Source: Acrocarpospora catenulata (GTDB lineage: Bacteria > Actinomycetota > Actinomycetes > Streptosporangiales > Streptosporangiaceae). From it: a DNA stretch of 64,000 bases. The notes under the pieces were generated by a model. The model saw nothing but the letters and a program-made list of their open reading frames with translations, was not told the DNA's origin and searched no databases. The position numbers were made by a program, and so were the translations under genes. The number at the start of each line of letters is the position of its first letter. Position 1 is the stretch's first letter. The stretch lies in NCBI RefSeq assembly GCF_018476525.1, contig NZ_JAHCST010000048.1, positions 1 to 64,000 of the forward strand, in the 5' to 3' direction. Below, one piece after another: positions 11,444 through 19,316 of this stretch.

Positions 11444-11446
11444 GAG

Positions 11447-13000
11447 GTGACGGTGAAGCTGGATCCGCTTCCCCCGCCGAAGCCCGCGCGCGGTTTCGGG
11501 CGGCTGCCGGTGGGGCGGTGGTTCCTGCTCGTCGGCGCCGCCCTGGTGCTGGCCTTCACGGCGGCCATCGCGGTCACCCTCACCACGCTGAACGAGACCC
11601 GCGAGGCCCGCGAGTACATCATCGAGGTGATCGACCCGATGGTGCTCCACACGCTGGAGATGTCCACCGCGATGACCACCGAGGAGAGCTCCATCCGCGG
11701 CTACGGCCGGACCAACGAGCCCTCCTACCTGGCCGAGTACAACCAGGCCAGGGTCGCCGAGACGGCCGCGGGGAACGCGCTCCAGGCGTTCATCCCGCGC
11801 GTGCCAGAGGTGGCCGCCGACCTGGCGCATCTGCGGTCGGCCATCGACGACTGGCGGCTCGCCTACGCCGACGCCATCGTCCGCGACGTGCCGAGCAAGG
11901 GCCGGGAGACCGCCTCCGGATATGCCGACGTCAACAACATCAGGTTCGGCGCGGTCCGCAGCGCCTTCGCCACCCAGCAGCAGCACCTGGAGGCCCTGCA
12001 CCGGACCGGCAGCGAGCGGCTGGAGAAGGGCTGGAACACCTTCTACCGGGCGCTGATCGTGCTGGTCGCGCTGCTGGTGCTGGCCGCCGTGCTGTTCACC
12101 CTGCTGGTCCGGCTGGTCGTGATCCGCCCGGTGAACCGGCTGGCCGCCCAGGTCCGCGCGGTGGCCCAGGGCGAGTTCGACCGGTCGCTGACCGTCCACC
12201 ACCCCGCCGAGATGGCCGAGCTCTCCGGCCACGTGGACGCCATGCGCCGCCGCATCGTCCGGGAGTGGCGCACCGCCACCCAGGCCAAGCGGGCGCTGGA
12301 GGACCAGGCCGTGGAACTGCGCCGCTCCAACGGCGAGCTCGAGCAGTTCGCCTACGTGGCCAGCCACGACCTGCAGGAGCCGCTGCGCAAGGTGGCCAGC
12401 TTCACCCAGATGCTGGAGCAGCGGTACGGCGACCAGCTGGACGATCGGGCCAAGCAGTACATCAAGTTCGCGGTGGACGGCGCCAAGCGCATGCAGCTGC
12501 TCATCAACGACCTGCTGGACTTCTCCCGGGTGGGCCGGGTGAGCACCGAACGCGAGCCGATCGCGGTCTCGGAGGTGTACGAGGCGGCCGTCGGCAACCT
12601 GGCCGCCCGCATCGAGGACAGCGGGGCCGTGATCACCCACGACGAGCTCCCGACGGTGAACGGCAACCGGCTGCTGCTCACCCAGCTGTTCCAGAACCTG
12701 ATCGGCAACGCCATCAAGTTCCGCTCCGAGGAACCGCCGGTGATCCATATCGGGGTGCGCAGGGACGGCTCCGTGTGGGAGTTCTCCTGCTCCGACAACG
12801 GCATCGGTATCGACACCAAGTACGCCGACCGGATCTTCCTGATCTTCCAGCGGCTGCACCCGCGCGACGTCTACCCCGGCACCGGCATCGGCCTGGCGCT
12901 CTGCCGGAAAATCGTCGAGTACCACGGCGGCCGCATCTGGCTGGAGGACCGCAAGCCCGGCACCACGTTCCGCTGGACCCTGGAGGCACCAAGTGAATGA
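11447..13000 (+). CDS. membrane sensor histidine kinase (extracytoplasmic sensor-HAMP-HisKA-HATPase)
   Basis: 517 residues. A first membrane helix spans about residues 26-48, followed by an extracytoplasmic helical sensor of CHASE3 type (about 50-200) and a second helix (about 204-225). HAMP follows at about 226-280, then HisKA with the phospho-His near 307 ([11 protein letters not shown]). The HATPase domain has N box [10 protein letters not shown]1 DNGIGID and G2 [11 protein letters not shown] at 11447; a GTG six bases on is equally possible. It overlaps the next receiver gene by 8 bp, so the two proteins are probably partners. The signal is unknown. Confidence 0.9.
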   Translation: MTVKLDPLPPPKPARGFGRLPVGRWFLLVGAALVLAFTAAIAVTLTTLNETREAREYIIEVIDPMVLHTLEMSTAMTTEESSIRGYGRTNEPSYLAEYNQARVAETAAGNALQAFIPRVPEVAADLAHLRSAIDDWRLAYADAIVRDVPSKGRETASGYADVNNIRFGAVRSAFATQQQHLEALHRTGSERLEKGWNTFYRALIVLVALLVLAAVLFTLLVRLVVIRPVNRLAAQVRAVAQGEFDRSLTVHHPAEMAELSGHVDAMRRRIVREWRTATQAKRALEDQAVELRRSNGELEQFAYVASHDLQEPLRKVASFTQMLEQRYGDQLDDRAKQYIKFAVDGAKRMQLLINDLLDFSRVGRVSTEREPIAVSEVYEAAVGNLAARIEDSGAVITHDELPTVNGNRLLLTQLFQNLIGNAIKFRSEEPPVIHIGVRRDGSVWEFSCSDNGIGIDTKYADRIFLIFQRLHPRDVYPGTGIGLALCRKIVEYHGGRIWLEDRKPGTTFRWTLEAPSE

Positions 13001-13445
13001 CCTGCGCTGGATCGACGTGCTGCTGGTCGAGGACGACCCGGGCGACGTGCTGCTCACCCAGGAGGCGTTCGAGCACAACAAGGTCCGCAACAAGCTGCAC
13101 GTGGTCAACGACGGCGAGCAGGCGCTGGAGTTCCTGCGGCGGGAGGGCGACTACGCGGGCGTGCCCCGGCCCGACCTGATCCTGCTCGACCTCAATCTGC
13201 CCCGCAAGGACGGCAGGGAGGTGCTCGAGGAGATCAAGGACGATCCCGAGCTGCGCGCCATCCCCGTGGTGGTGCTCACCACCTCCGAGGCCGAGGAGGA
13301 CATCCTGCGCAGCTACCGGCTGCACGCCAACGCCTACGTGTCCAAGCCCGTGGACTTCGACCAGTTCATCCGGGTGGTAAGGCAGATTGATGACTTCTTT
13401 GTGACAGTGGTTAAGCTGCCTGGGAACACCTATCGGGGCACGTGA
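12993..13445 (+). CDS. single-domain response regulator (Rcp1/CheY-like)
   Basis: 150 residues, receiver domain only: EDD near residues 14-16, phospho-acceptor near D66 (ILLDLNLP), Thr in VLTTSE and Lys in VSKPVD. The short insertion and lack of an output domain resemble Rcp1-type receivers that pair with phytochrome-like kinases. The GTG start overlaps the kinase gene by 8 bp. It may act as a phosphate sink or relay between the kinase and the receiver-phosphatase upstream. Its stop codon lies inside the first CRP-like site. Confidence 0.9.
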   Translation: MNDLRWIDVLLVEDDPGDVLLTQEAFEHNKVRNKLHVVNDGEQALEFLRREGDYAGVPRPDLILLDLNLPRKDGREVLEEIKDDPELRAIPVVVLTTSEAEEDILRSYRLHANAYVSKPVDFDQFIRVVRQIDDFFVTVVKLPGNTYRGT

Positions 13446-13456
13446 CAGGAATCACA
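13441..13456. promoter_or_regulatory. CRP/GlxR-type operator, distal copy
   Basis: CGTGACAGGAATCACA matches the actinobacterial cAMP-receptor consensus (C/T)GTGA-N6-TCAC(A/G) at every defined base. It lies 98 bp upstream of the second sdh operon and includes the stop codon of the preceding receiver gene. Confidence 0.6.
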
Positions 13457-13467
13457 AAGCCAAAGTG

Positions 13468-13483
13468 AGTGACCCGCTTCACA
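13468..13483. promoter_or_regulatory. CRP/GlxR-type operator, proximal copy
   Basis: AGTGACCCGCTTCACA is a second GTGA-N6-TCAC palindrome, centred 27 bp downstream of the first. In Corynebacterium GlxR and in mycobacteria CRP control succinate dehydrogenase genes, so the placement is biologically sensible. Occupancy is inferred. Confidence 0.6.
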
Positions 13484-13513
13484 CATGCTGTTTGCGTGGT
13501 CGTAACGTAGCCC

Positions 13514-13541
13514 CCACCAATACGGCGTCCGTACGCGGTGG
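13514..13541 (+). promoter_or_regulatory. leader hairpin next to the Shine-Dalgarno of the second sdh operon
   Basis: CCACC-aa-TACGG-cgt-CCGTA-cgc-GGTGG is an interrupted palindrome whose right arm abuts the GAGAGG ribosome-binding site of the gene at 13554. In RNA it could fold into a stem that limits ribosome access; in DNA it could be an operator. Function not known. Confidence 0.45.
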
Positions 13542-13553
13542 AGAGGTCCCCGG

Positions 13554-14339
13554 ATGACCCAGACAACGGCCGAGAGCCCGGCCAGGAAACAACGCGCTCA
13601 GCTCAAGGTGCGCACGCTGCGCACCGACCGATGGTGGCTTGCCCCGGCACTGACGTTCGCAGGCCTGTCGGCATTTCTCATCTACGGTTTCTGGGCGATT
13701 TTCGATGGAAGCTACTTCGTCGATCCCTATATCGCACCATTCTCCTCGCCCTGCCTGGCGACCTCCTGTCCGGAGGGCGCCCGGTTCCTGGGCTTCGCCC
13801 CGTTCGGCGACTGGTACGGCCTGCCGCCCGGCCTGCTGATCCTCGGCCTGCCTGCCGGGTTCCGGCTGACGTGCTACTACTATCGGAAGTCGTACTACCG
13901 GTCGTTCTGGTTGTCACCCCCCGCTTGCGCCGTCGCCGAGCCGCACAAGAAGTACACCGGGGAGACCCGGCTGCCGCTGATCATCCAGAACGTCCACCGC
14001 TACTTCTTCTACGGGGCGATCGTGATCGGCGCCGTCCTGACCTACGACGCGATCCTCGCCCTCATCCACAAACCAGCCGGGCTCGGAACGTGGATCCTGC
14101 TGGTCAACGCGGTGCTGATCGTCGCGTACACGGTGTCGTGCCACTCCTGCCGGCACATCACCGCCGGACGGCTCAACCACTTCTCCAAGCACCCGCTGCG
14201 CTACCGGGCCTGGACGTTCGTCTCGAAGCTCAACGCCAAGCACCAGCCACTCGCCTGGGCCTCGATGTTCTCGGTCATGATCGCCGACCTGTACGTGCGA
14301 CTGGTCGCCAAGGGCGTCATCAACTTCCCGTTCGCGTAA
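13554..14339 (+). CDS. succinate dehydrogenase membrane subunit, mycobacterial Sdh1-like
   Basis: 261 residues with about five hydrophobic segments (near 30-50, 95-112, 145-170, 182-200, 225-245). It precedes a flavoprotein and an iron-sulfur subunit, in the order and sizes of mycobacterial Sdh1 (Rv0249c-0248c-0247c-like). The helix ending SCHSCRH gives two Cys and two His close together. The mycobacterial Sdh1 complex has been reported to hold a membrane-embedded Rieske-type [2Fe-2S] cluster instead of heme, and these residues are candidate ligands. GAGAGG lies at proper spacing before the ATG. Tandem CRP-like sites and a hairpin precede it. Confidence 0.82.
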   Translation: MTQTTAESPARKQRAQLKVRTLRTDRWWLAPALTFAGLSAFLIYGFWAIFDGSYFVDPYIAPFSSPCLATSCPEGARFLGFAPFGDWYGLPPGLLILGLPAGFRLTCYYYRKSYYRSFWLSPPACAVAEPHKKYTGETRLPLIIQNVHRYFFYGAIVIGAVLTYDAILALIHKPAGLGTWILLVNAVLIVAYTVSCHSCRHITAGRLNHFSKHPLRYRAWTFVSKLNAKHQPLAWASMFSVMIADLYVRLVAKGVINFPFA

Positions 14340-14350
14340 GGATTGTCATC

Positions 14351-16261
14351 GTGGAGCGTCACGAATACGACGTCGTCGTCATCGGAGCCGGCGGTGCCGG
14401 ACTGCGGGCGGCGATCGAGGCACGGCAGCAGGGCAAGCGGACGGCGATCGTCTGCAAGTCCCTGTTCGGCAAGGCCCACACGGTCATGGCCGAGGGCGGC
14501 GCCGCCGCCGCCATGGGGAACGTCAACTCCGACGACAACTGGATGGTGCACTTCCGTGACACCATGCGGGGCGGCAAGTTCCTCAACAACTGGCGGATGG
14601 CCGAACTGCACGCCAAGGAGGCTCCGGACCGGGTCTGGGAGCTGGAGGCCTGGGGCGCGCTGTTCGACCGCACCAAGGACGGCAAGATCAGCCAGCGGAA
14701 CTTCGGTGGGCACGAGTATCCCCGTCTCGCGCACGTCGGCGACCGCACCGGCCTGGAGATGATCCGCACGCTGCAGCAGCGGGTGGTCGCCCTCCAGCAG
14801 GAGGACTACCAGGTACACGGCGACTACGAGGCCTACATCAAGGTCTTCGCCGAGTGCACGGTCACCCGGCTGCTCAAGGACGGCGACGCCATCTCCGGCG
14901 CGTTCGGCTACTGGCGGGAGACCGGCAAGTTCATCGTCTTCGACGCCCCCGCCGTGGTGCTGGCCACCGGCGGCATCGGCAAGTCGTACGTGGTGACCTC
15001 CAACTCCTGGGAGTACACCGGCGACGGGCACGCGCTGGCCCTGCTGGCGGGCGCGAAGCTGATCAACATGGAGTTCATCCAGTTCCACCCGACCGGCATG
15101 GTCTGGCCGCCCTCGGTGCGCGGCATCCTGGTCACCGAGTCGGTCCGCGGCGACGGCGGCGTGCTCCGCAACGCGCAGGGCGAGCGGTTCATGTTCAACT
15201 ACATCCCTGACGTGTTCAAGGACAAGTACGCCACCAGCGAGGAGGAAGCCGACCGCTGGTACACCGACCAGGCCGGCAACCGGCGTCCGCCGGAGCTGCT
15301 GCCCCGGGACGAGGTGGCCCGGGCGATCAACTCCGAGGTGAAGGCCGGGCGGGGATCCCCGCAGGGCGGGGTGTTCCTGGACGTGTCCACCCGGCTTCCG
15401 GCCGCCGAGATCGTCAAGCGGCTGCCCTCGATGCACCACCAGTTCAAGGAACTGGCCGACGTCGACATCACCAAGGAGCCCATGCAGGTCGGCCCGACCT
15501 GTCACTACATCATGGGCGGGGTGGAGGTGGACGCCGACACCGCGGCCGCCTCGGTGCCCGGACTGTTCGCGGCCGGTGAGGTTTCCGGCGGCATGCACGG
15601 CTCCAACCGCCTGGGCGGCAACTCCCTGTCCGACCTGCTGGTCTTCGGCCGCCGCGCCGGGGCGGGCGCCGCCGAGTACATCGACGGTCTGGCCAAGCGC
15701 CCGGTGGTGACCGGGGTCGAGGAGGCCATGGCCGAGGCGCTGGCTCCGCTGGAGCGCGCCGGCGGGGAGAACCCGTACGAGGTCCACCACGAGCTGCAGC
15801 GCACCATGAACGAGCTGGCCGGCATCATCCGCAGGGCGGGCGAGCTGAGCGAGGCGCTGGAAGTGGTGGAGAAGCTGAAGTCGCGGGCCAAGAACACGGC
15901 CGCGGCCGGTGGCAAGATCTACAACCCCGGCTGGCACCTGGCCATCGACCTGCGGAACATGCTGCTGGTCAGCGAGTGCGTGGCCAAGGCGGCGCTGCTC
16001 CGCGAGGAGAGCCGGGGCGGGCACACCCGGGACGACTACCCGATCATGTCGCCGGATTGGCGGCGCAAACTCCTGGTCTGCTCGGCGGCGCCGGACGGGT
16101 CGGAGGTCTCCGTGGTGGAGAAGGTCCAGCAGTCCATGCGGGACGACCTGATCACCCTGTTCGACCGGGGCGAGCTGTCCAAGTACCTCACCGAGGACGA
16201 AATGGCGGAGTTCGACGCCGCGCTCGCGGGGCCGCTGGTAGCACAGAAGAGAGAGTCGTGA
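14351..16261 (+). CDS. sdhA: succinate dehydrogenase flavoprotein subunit, Sdh1-like
   Basis: 636 residues: FAD motif VIGAGGAGLRAA at the N-terminus, flavin-linking His in AHTVMAEGG, substrate motif FHPTGMVWP and a C-terminal HGSNRLGGNSLSD. The reading frame is open far upstream, but the GTG at 14351 is where the family begins, 11 bp after the membrane-subunit stop. The stop overlaps the next ATG (ATGA). This is a second, clearly divergent SdhA in the same window, encoded on the opposite strand to the first. Confidence 0.92.
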   Translation: MERHEYDVVVIGAGGAGLRAAIEARQQGKRTAIVCKSLFGKAHTVMAEGGAAAAMGNVNSDDNWMVHFRDTMRGGKFLNNWRMAELHAKEAPDRVWELEAWGALFDRTKDGKISQRNFGGHEYPRLAHVGDRTGLEMIRTLQQRVVALQQEDYQVHGDYEAYIKVFAECTVTRLLKDGDAISGAFGYWRETGKFIVFDAPAVVLATGGIGKSYVVTSNSWEYTGDGHALALLAGAKLINMEFIQFHPTGMVWPPSVRGILVTESVRGDGGVLRNAQGERFMFNYIPDVFKDKYATSEEEADRWYTDQAGNRRPPELLPRDEVARAINSEVKAGRGSPQGGVFLDVSTRLPAAEIVKRLPSMHHQFKELADVDITKEPMQVGPTCHYIMGGVEVDADTAAASVPGLFAAGEVSGGMHGSNRLGGNSLSDLLVFGRRAGAGAAEYIDGLAKRPVVTGVEEAMAEALAPLERAGGENPYEVHHELQRTMNELAGIIRRAGELSEALEVVEKLKSRAKNTAAAGGKIYNPGWHLAIDLRNMLLVSECVAKAALLREESRGGHTRDDYPIMSPDWRRKLLVCSAAPDGSEVSVVEKVQQSMRDDLITLFDRGELSKYLTEDEMAEFDAALAGPLVAQKRES

Positions 16262-17007
16262 TGGGGTACAAGGCGAAGTTCCGGGTCTGGCGCGGCGAAG
16301 GCGGCGAGGGCAAGCTGGAGGACTTCACCGTCGAGGTGAACGAGGGCGAGGTCGTCCTCGATGTCATCCACCGGCTCCAGGCGACCCAGGTGCCGGACCT
16401 GGCGGTGCGGTGGAACTGTAAGGCCGGCAAGTGCGGTTCCTGTTCGATGGAGATCAACGGGAAGCCGCGCCTGGGGTGTATGACGCGGATGTCCACCTTC
16501 TCGGAGGACGAGACGATCACCGTCACGCCGATGCGGACGTTCCCGGTGATCAAGGACCTGGTCACCGACGTGTCGTACAACTACCAGAAGGCTCGGGAGA
16601 TCCCGTCCTTCACGCCGCCCGCCGACGTGCGGCCCGGCGAGTACCGCATGCAGCAGATCGACGTGGAGCGCTCGCAGGAGTTCCGCAAGTGCATCGAGTG
16701 CTTCATGTGCAACAACGTCTGCCACGTGATCCGGGACCATGAAGAGAACAAGGTCAACTTCGCGGGTCCGCGGTTCCTGATGCGCATCGCCGAGCTGGAC
16801 ATGCACCCGTACGACGTGGCGGACCGGAAGGACCTGGCCCAGGAGGAGCACGGCCTCGGCTACTGCAACATCACCAAGTGCTGCACCGAGGTCTGCCCAG
16901 AACACATCAAGATCACCGACAACGCCCTCATCCCGATGAAGGAACGCGTCGTCGACCGGAAGTACGACCCGCTGGTCTGGCTGGGTAACAAGATCTTCCG
17001 CCGATAA
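16261..17007 (+). CDS. sdhB: succinate dehydrogenase iron-sulfur subunit, Sdh1-like
   Basis: 248 residues. [2Fe-2S] ligands lie in CKAGKCGSC plus a later Cys, [4Fe-4S] ligands in CIECFMCNNVC, and [3Fe-4S] ligands in CNITKCCTEVCP. The ATG overlaps the sdhA stop by one base. The length equals that of the mycobacterial Sdh1 homologue as I recall it. Last gene of the operon; a strong hairpin follows at 17051. Confidence 0.92.
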   Translation: MGYKAKFRVWRGEGGEGKLEDFTVEVNEGEVVLDVIHRLQATQVPDLAVRWNCKAGKCGSCSMEINGKPRLGCMTRMSTFSEDETITVTPMRTFPVIKDLVTDVSYNYQKAREIPSFTPPADVRPGEYRMQQIDVERSQEFRKCIECFMCNNVCHVIRDHEENKVNFAGPRFLMRIAELDMHPYDVADRKDLAQEEHGLGYCNITKCCTEVCPEHIKITDNALIPMKERVVDRKYDPLVWLGNKIFRR

Positions 17008-17050
17008 CGGATCTTCCGCTGGTACGGGTGACCCGATGAACCACGGGTGA

Positions 17051-17078
17051 ACGCCGGTCGGGGCTTTCCGACCGGCGT
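17051..17078. terminator. hairpin after the Sdh1-like operon
   Basis: ACGCCGGTCGG and CCGACCGGCGT form a perfect 11-bp stem with a six-base loop, 44 bp after the sdhB stop. Only a weak T-rich tail follows. Most likely a terminator; it also lies 19 bp before the arsR start, so a regulatory role there is possible. Confidence 0.6.
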
Positions 17079-17096
17079 AACCGTTATTGTCGTCAT

Positions 17097-17468
17097 ATGA
17101 AACAGGCTTCAGATGTGGACGCGTGCGAGGCCCGGATCGTCGACGCCGAGCGGGTCGCGGCGGTGCGGGTCCGGATGCCCGGCGACAGCGACCTGAAGGA
17201 CACCGCCGAGGTGTTCGGGCTGCTGTCCGACCCGGGACGGCTCCGGTTGCTGCTCGCCCTGGTCGAGGGCGAGCTCTGCGTCTGCGACCTGGCCGTGGTC
17301 AGCGGCCTCAGCGAATCCGCCACCTCGCACGCGCTCCGCCTGCTCCGCGCGCACCGGGTGGTCTCGGTCCGCCGGGCCGGCCGCATGGCGTACTACAGCC
17401 TCGACGACGCCCACGTCCGCATGCTCCTCGACCTCGCGGTCGCCCACACCGAACACGTCCGCGACTAG
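17097..17468 (+). CDS. ArsR/SmtB-family metal-sensing repressor
   Basis: 123 residues with a winged HTH (about 35-105) containing ELCVCDLA and the recognition helix SATSHALRLL. The C-terminal helix shows D-x-H-x10-H-x2-H (DAH..., HTEH), the alpha-5 site used by CzrA/SmtB-type Zn/Co/Ni sensors. The CVC pair is the alpha-3 site of ArsR/CadC-type sensors, so both metal sites may exist. No metal exporter or resistance gene is adjacent; the next gene converges from the right. Its target is therefore not evident from position. Confidence 0.85.
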   Translation: MKQASDVDACEARIVDAERVAAVRVRMPGDSDLKDTAEVFGLLSDPGRLRLLLALVEGELCVCDLAVVSGLSESATSHALRLLRAHRVVSVRRAGRMAYYSLDDAHVRMLLDLAVAHTEHVRD

Positions 17469-17478
17469 CCTGAACGGC

Positions 17479-18342
17479 TCACAGATCGCGACGCCGGAAG
17501 GACGCCATCGCGAGCCCGAGCACCAGGACGACCCAGAGGCCGGTCCAGGCCAGGTAAGCGGTGGTGAGCGAGGCACTGCTCAGGAACGGGAAGCCGCCCC
17601 GGAGCGCGGGGCCGTCGAACCGCGCCAGCGTGATCGGGTCCTGGAACGCGTGCATGGCCCCGCGCCACAGGCCGTCCGTCGGGAGCAGCATCCGGGAGAC
17701 GGTGCCGACCTGGGCCACACCCTCGTTGCCGAGGGCCTGGCCGACCCCGCCGACCACGCCCGCGATCCAGGTGGCGCCGAAGAGGCCGACCGCCACGATG
17801 CCGGAGGCCATCGGCGAGATGGCGGTGGACAGCAGCAGGCCCAGGGTGAGCAGCACCGCCGTCTGCGCCGCGAGCAGCGCCAGCCCGGTCACCGGCTGCG
17901 GCGGCCAGTAGTCCGTGGTGGCCCAGACGATGAGGAACTGGGCGAGTCCGGCCATGGCCACGAAACCACTGCCGAAGGCCACCAGCCCCAGCCATTTGCC
18001 CAGCAGCACCGCCTGGCGCCGGATCGGCCGCGCCAGGATCGCCAGCGCCGTCCCCGACTCGATCTCGCCGGCCAGGGTGGGACCGGCGAGGAACGCCGTG
18101 CCGAGGGCGGCGATCAGGCTCAGGCCGAACATCACCAGGTTGAGCAGCTGGGAGGCCACCAGCCGGGCCTCGCCGCTGGTGAGCGCGCTGCCGTCGAACT
18201 CGACCTCGACCAGCCGGGAGAACCCCCAGGCGCTGAGCGTCAGCAGCGCGACCGTCAGCACGGCGAGCGCGCGCAGCACCCGTCGGCGTGCGGCCTCCTG
18301 GAGGGTGAGGGCGGCGATGGTGAACACGATCCGGGCGGTCAT
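17479..18342 (-). CDS. ABC-2 type transporter permease
   Basis: 287 residues with about six membrane helices. It includes a long cytoplasm-proximal segment with GEIESGTALAIL, typical of ABC-2 permeases that export drugs, peptides or lipids. The start overlaps the upstream ATPase stop (ATGA), so the two are coupled. Last gene of a four-gene operon sigma - anti-sigma - ATPase - permease. Substrate unknown. Confidence 0.85.
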   Translation of the reverse strand: MTARIVFTIAALTLQEAARRRVLRALAVLTVALLTLSAWGFSRLVEVEFDGSALTSGEARLVASQLLNLVMFGLSLIAALGTAFLAGPTLAGEIESGTALAILARPIRRQAVLLGKWLGLVAFGSGFVAMAGLAQFLIVWATTDYWPPQPVTGLALLAAQTAVLLTLGLLLSTAISPMASGIVAVGLFGATWIAGVVGGVGQALGNEGVAQVGTVSRMLLPTDGLWRGAMHAFQDPITLARFDGPALRGGFPFLSSASLTTAYLAWTGLWVVLVLGLAMASFRRRDL

Positions 18343-19316
18343 GAGCGGTCACCGCCGTCGTCGGCGCGGAGGATGTCGAGCAGCCGGTCCTCCAGGCTGA
18401 TCCGTGCGGGTTCGACCGCGTGCACGCGCACCCCGAGGCCGACCAGGTCGGCCACCAGGTCCGGCACCGAGGCGCTGTCCTCGGCGGCGGGCAGCGCGAC
18501 GGTGAAGGAGTCTCCGCTGCGGGTGAACCGGCCGACGGCGGCCAGCCGCGCCTCCGCCTCGGCGCTCACCTCGCCGAGCCGCAGTCGCAGTTCGCGCTTG
18601 CCGAGCAGTTCCGCCAGGGTGCCGGAGGCGGCGACCTGGCCCCGGTCCAGGATGACGACCCGGTCGCAGACCCGCTCGACCTCGCCGATGAGGTGCGAGT
18701 TGAGCAGGACGGCGACCTTGCGGGCCTTGAGGGACAGCAGCAGGTCCCGGACGTCGGCCCGGCCGATGGGGTCCAGGGCGCTGGTCGGCTCGTCGAGGAC
18801 GACGAGTTCCGGGCGGGCCACCAGCGCGACGGCCAGTCCGAGGCGCTGCTGCATCCCCTTGGAGAAGCCGCCCACCCGGTCCCGGGCGCGGTCGGCCAGG
18901 CCGACGGCGGCCAGGCACTCGCGCCGCTCCTGGGCGGGCACCGCGACGCCCGCGAGCCGGACGTGCAGGGCCAGCACCTCGCTCGCGGTGAGCCATGGCT
19001 GGTAGCGGAAGAGCTCCGGCAGGTATCCGACGCGGGCCCGGGCACGTGGGTCCCGGGCCGGGTGCCCGAGTACCAGCGCCTCCCCGGCGTCGGGCCGGAC
19101 CAGACCGAGAAGGATCTTGATGACGGTGGTCTTGCCGGCTCCGTTCGGTCCGAGCAGGCCCACCACTTCGCCGCGGCCGACGGTGAGGGACACGTCGTCG
19201 ACCGCCGTCCGCCGCCGGTACCGCTTGCGCAGGCCCGAGCACCACACCGCCGCCGCGGGGGGCAGTTCCGCGAGCAGCCGCTCCGCGGCGGCGGTGTCGC
19301 TGATCATCGGTTCCAT
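18339..19316 (-). CDS. ABC transporter ATP-binding protein
   Basis: 325 residues: Walker A GPNGAGKTT, Q-loop region YLPELF, signature FSKGMQQR, Walker B LVVLDEPTS and H-loop NSHL. A C-terminal extension of about 80 residues follows, as in drug- or antibiotic-export ATPases. ATG at 19316 with an AGGGGG site upstream. It overlaps the anti-sigma gene by 13 bp and the permease gene by 4 bp, which ties the transporter to the sigma/anti-sigma pair. Confidence 0.9.
   Translation of the reverse strand: MEPMISDTAAAERLLAELPPAAAVWCSGLRKRYRRRTAVDDVSLTVGRGEVVGLLGPNGAGKTTVIKILLGLVRPDAGEALVLGHPARDPRARARVGYLPELFRYQPWLTASEVLALHVRLAGVAVPAQERRECLAAVGLADRARDRVGGFSKGMQQRLGLAVALVARPELVVLDEPTSALDPIGRADVRDLLLSLKARKVAVLLNSHLIGEVERVCDRVVILDRGQVAASGTLAELLGKRELRLRLGEVSAEAEARLAAVGRFTRSGDSFTVALPAAEDSASVPDLVADLVGLGVRVHAVEPARISLEDRLLDILRADDGGDRS

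Noticed and set aside
13538-14350. Upstream extension of the Sdh1-like flavoprotein frame
   Set aside because: Overlaps the membrane-subunit gene out of frame; the family N-terminus and FAD motif begin at the GTG at 14351.
17051-17078. ArsR operator
   Set aside because: The stem is long and GC-rich like a terminator, and does not resemble the AT-rich 12-2-12 ArsR/SmtB sites, though a role cannot be excluded.
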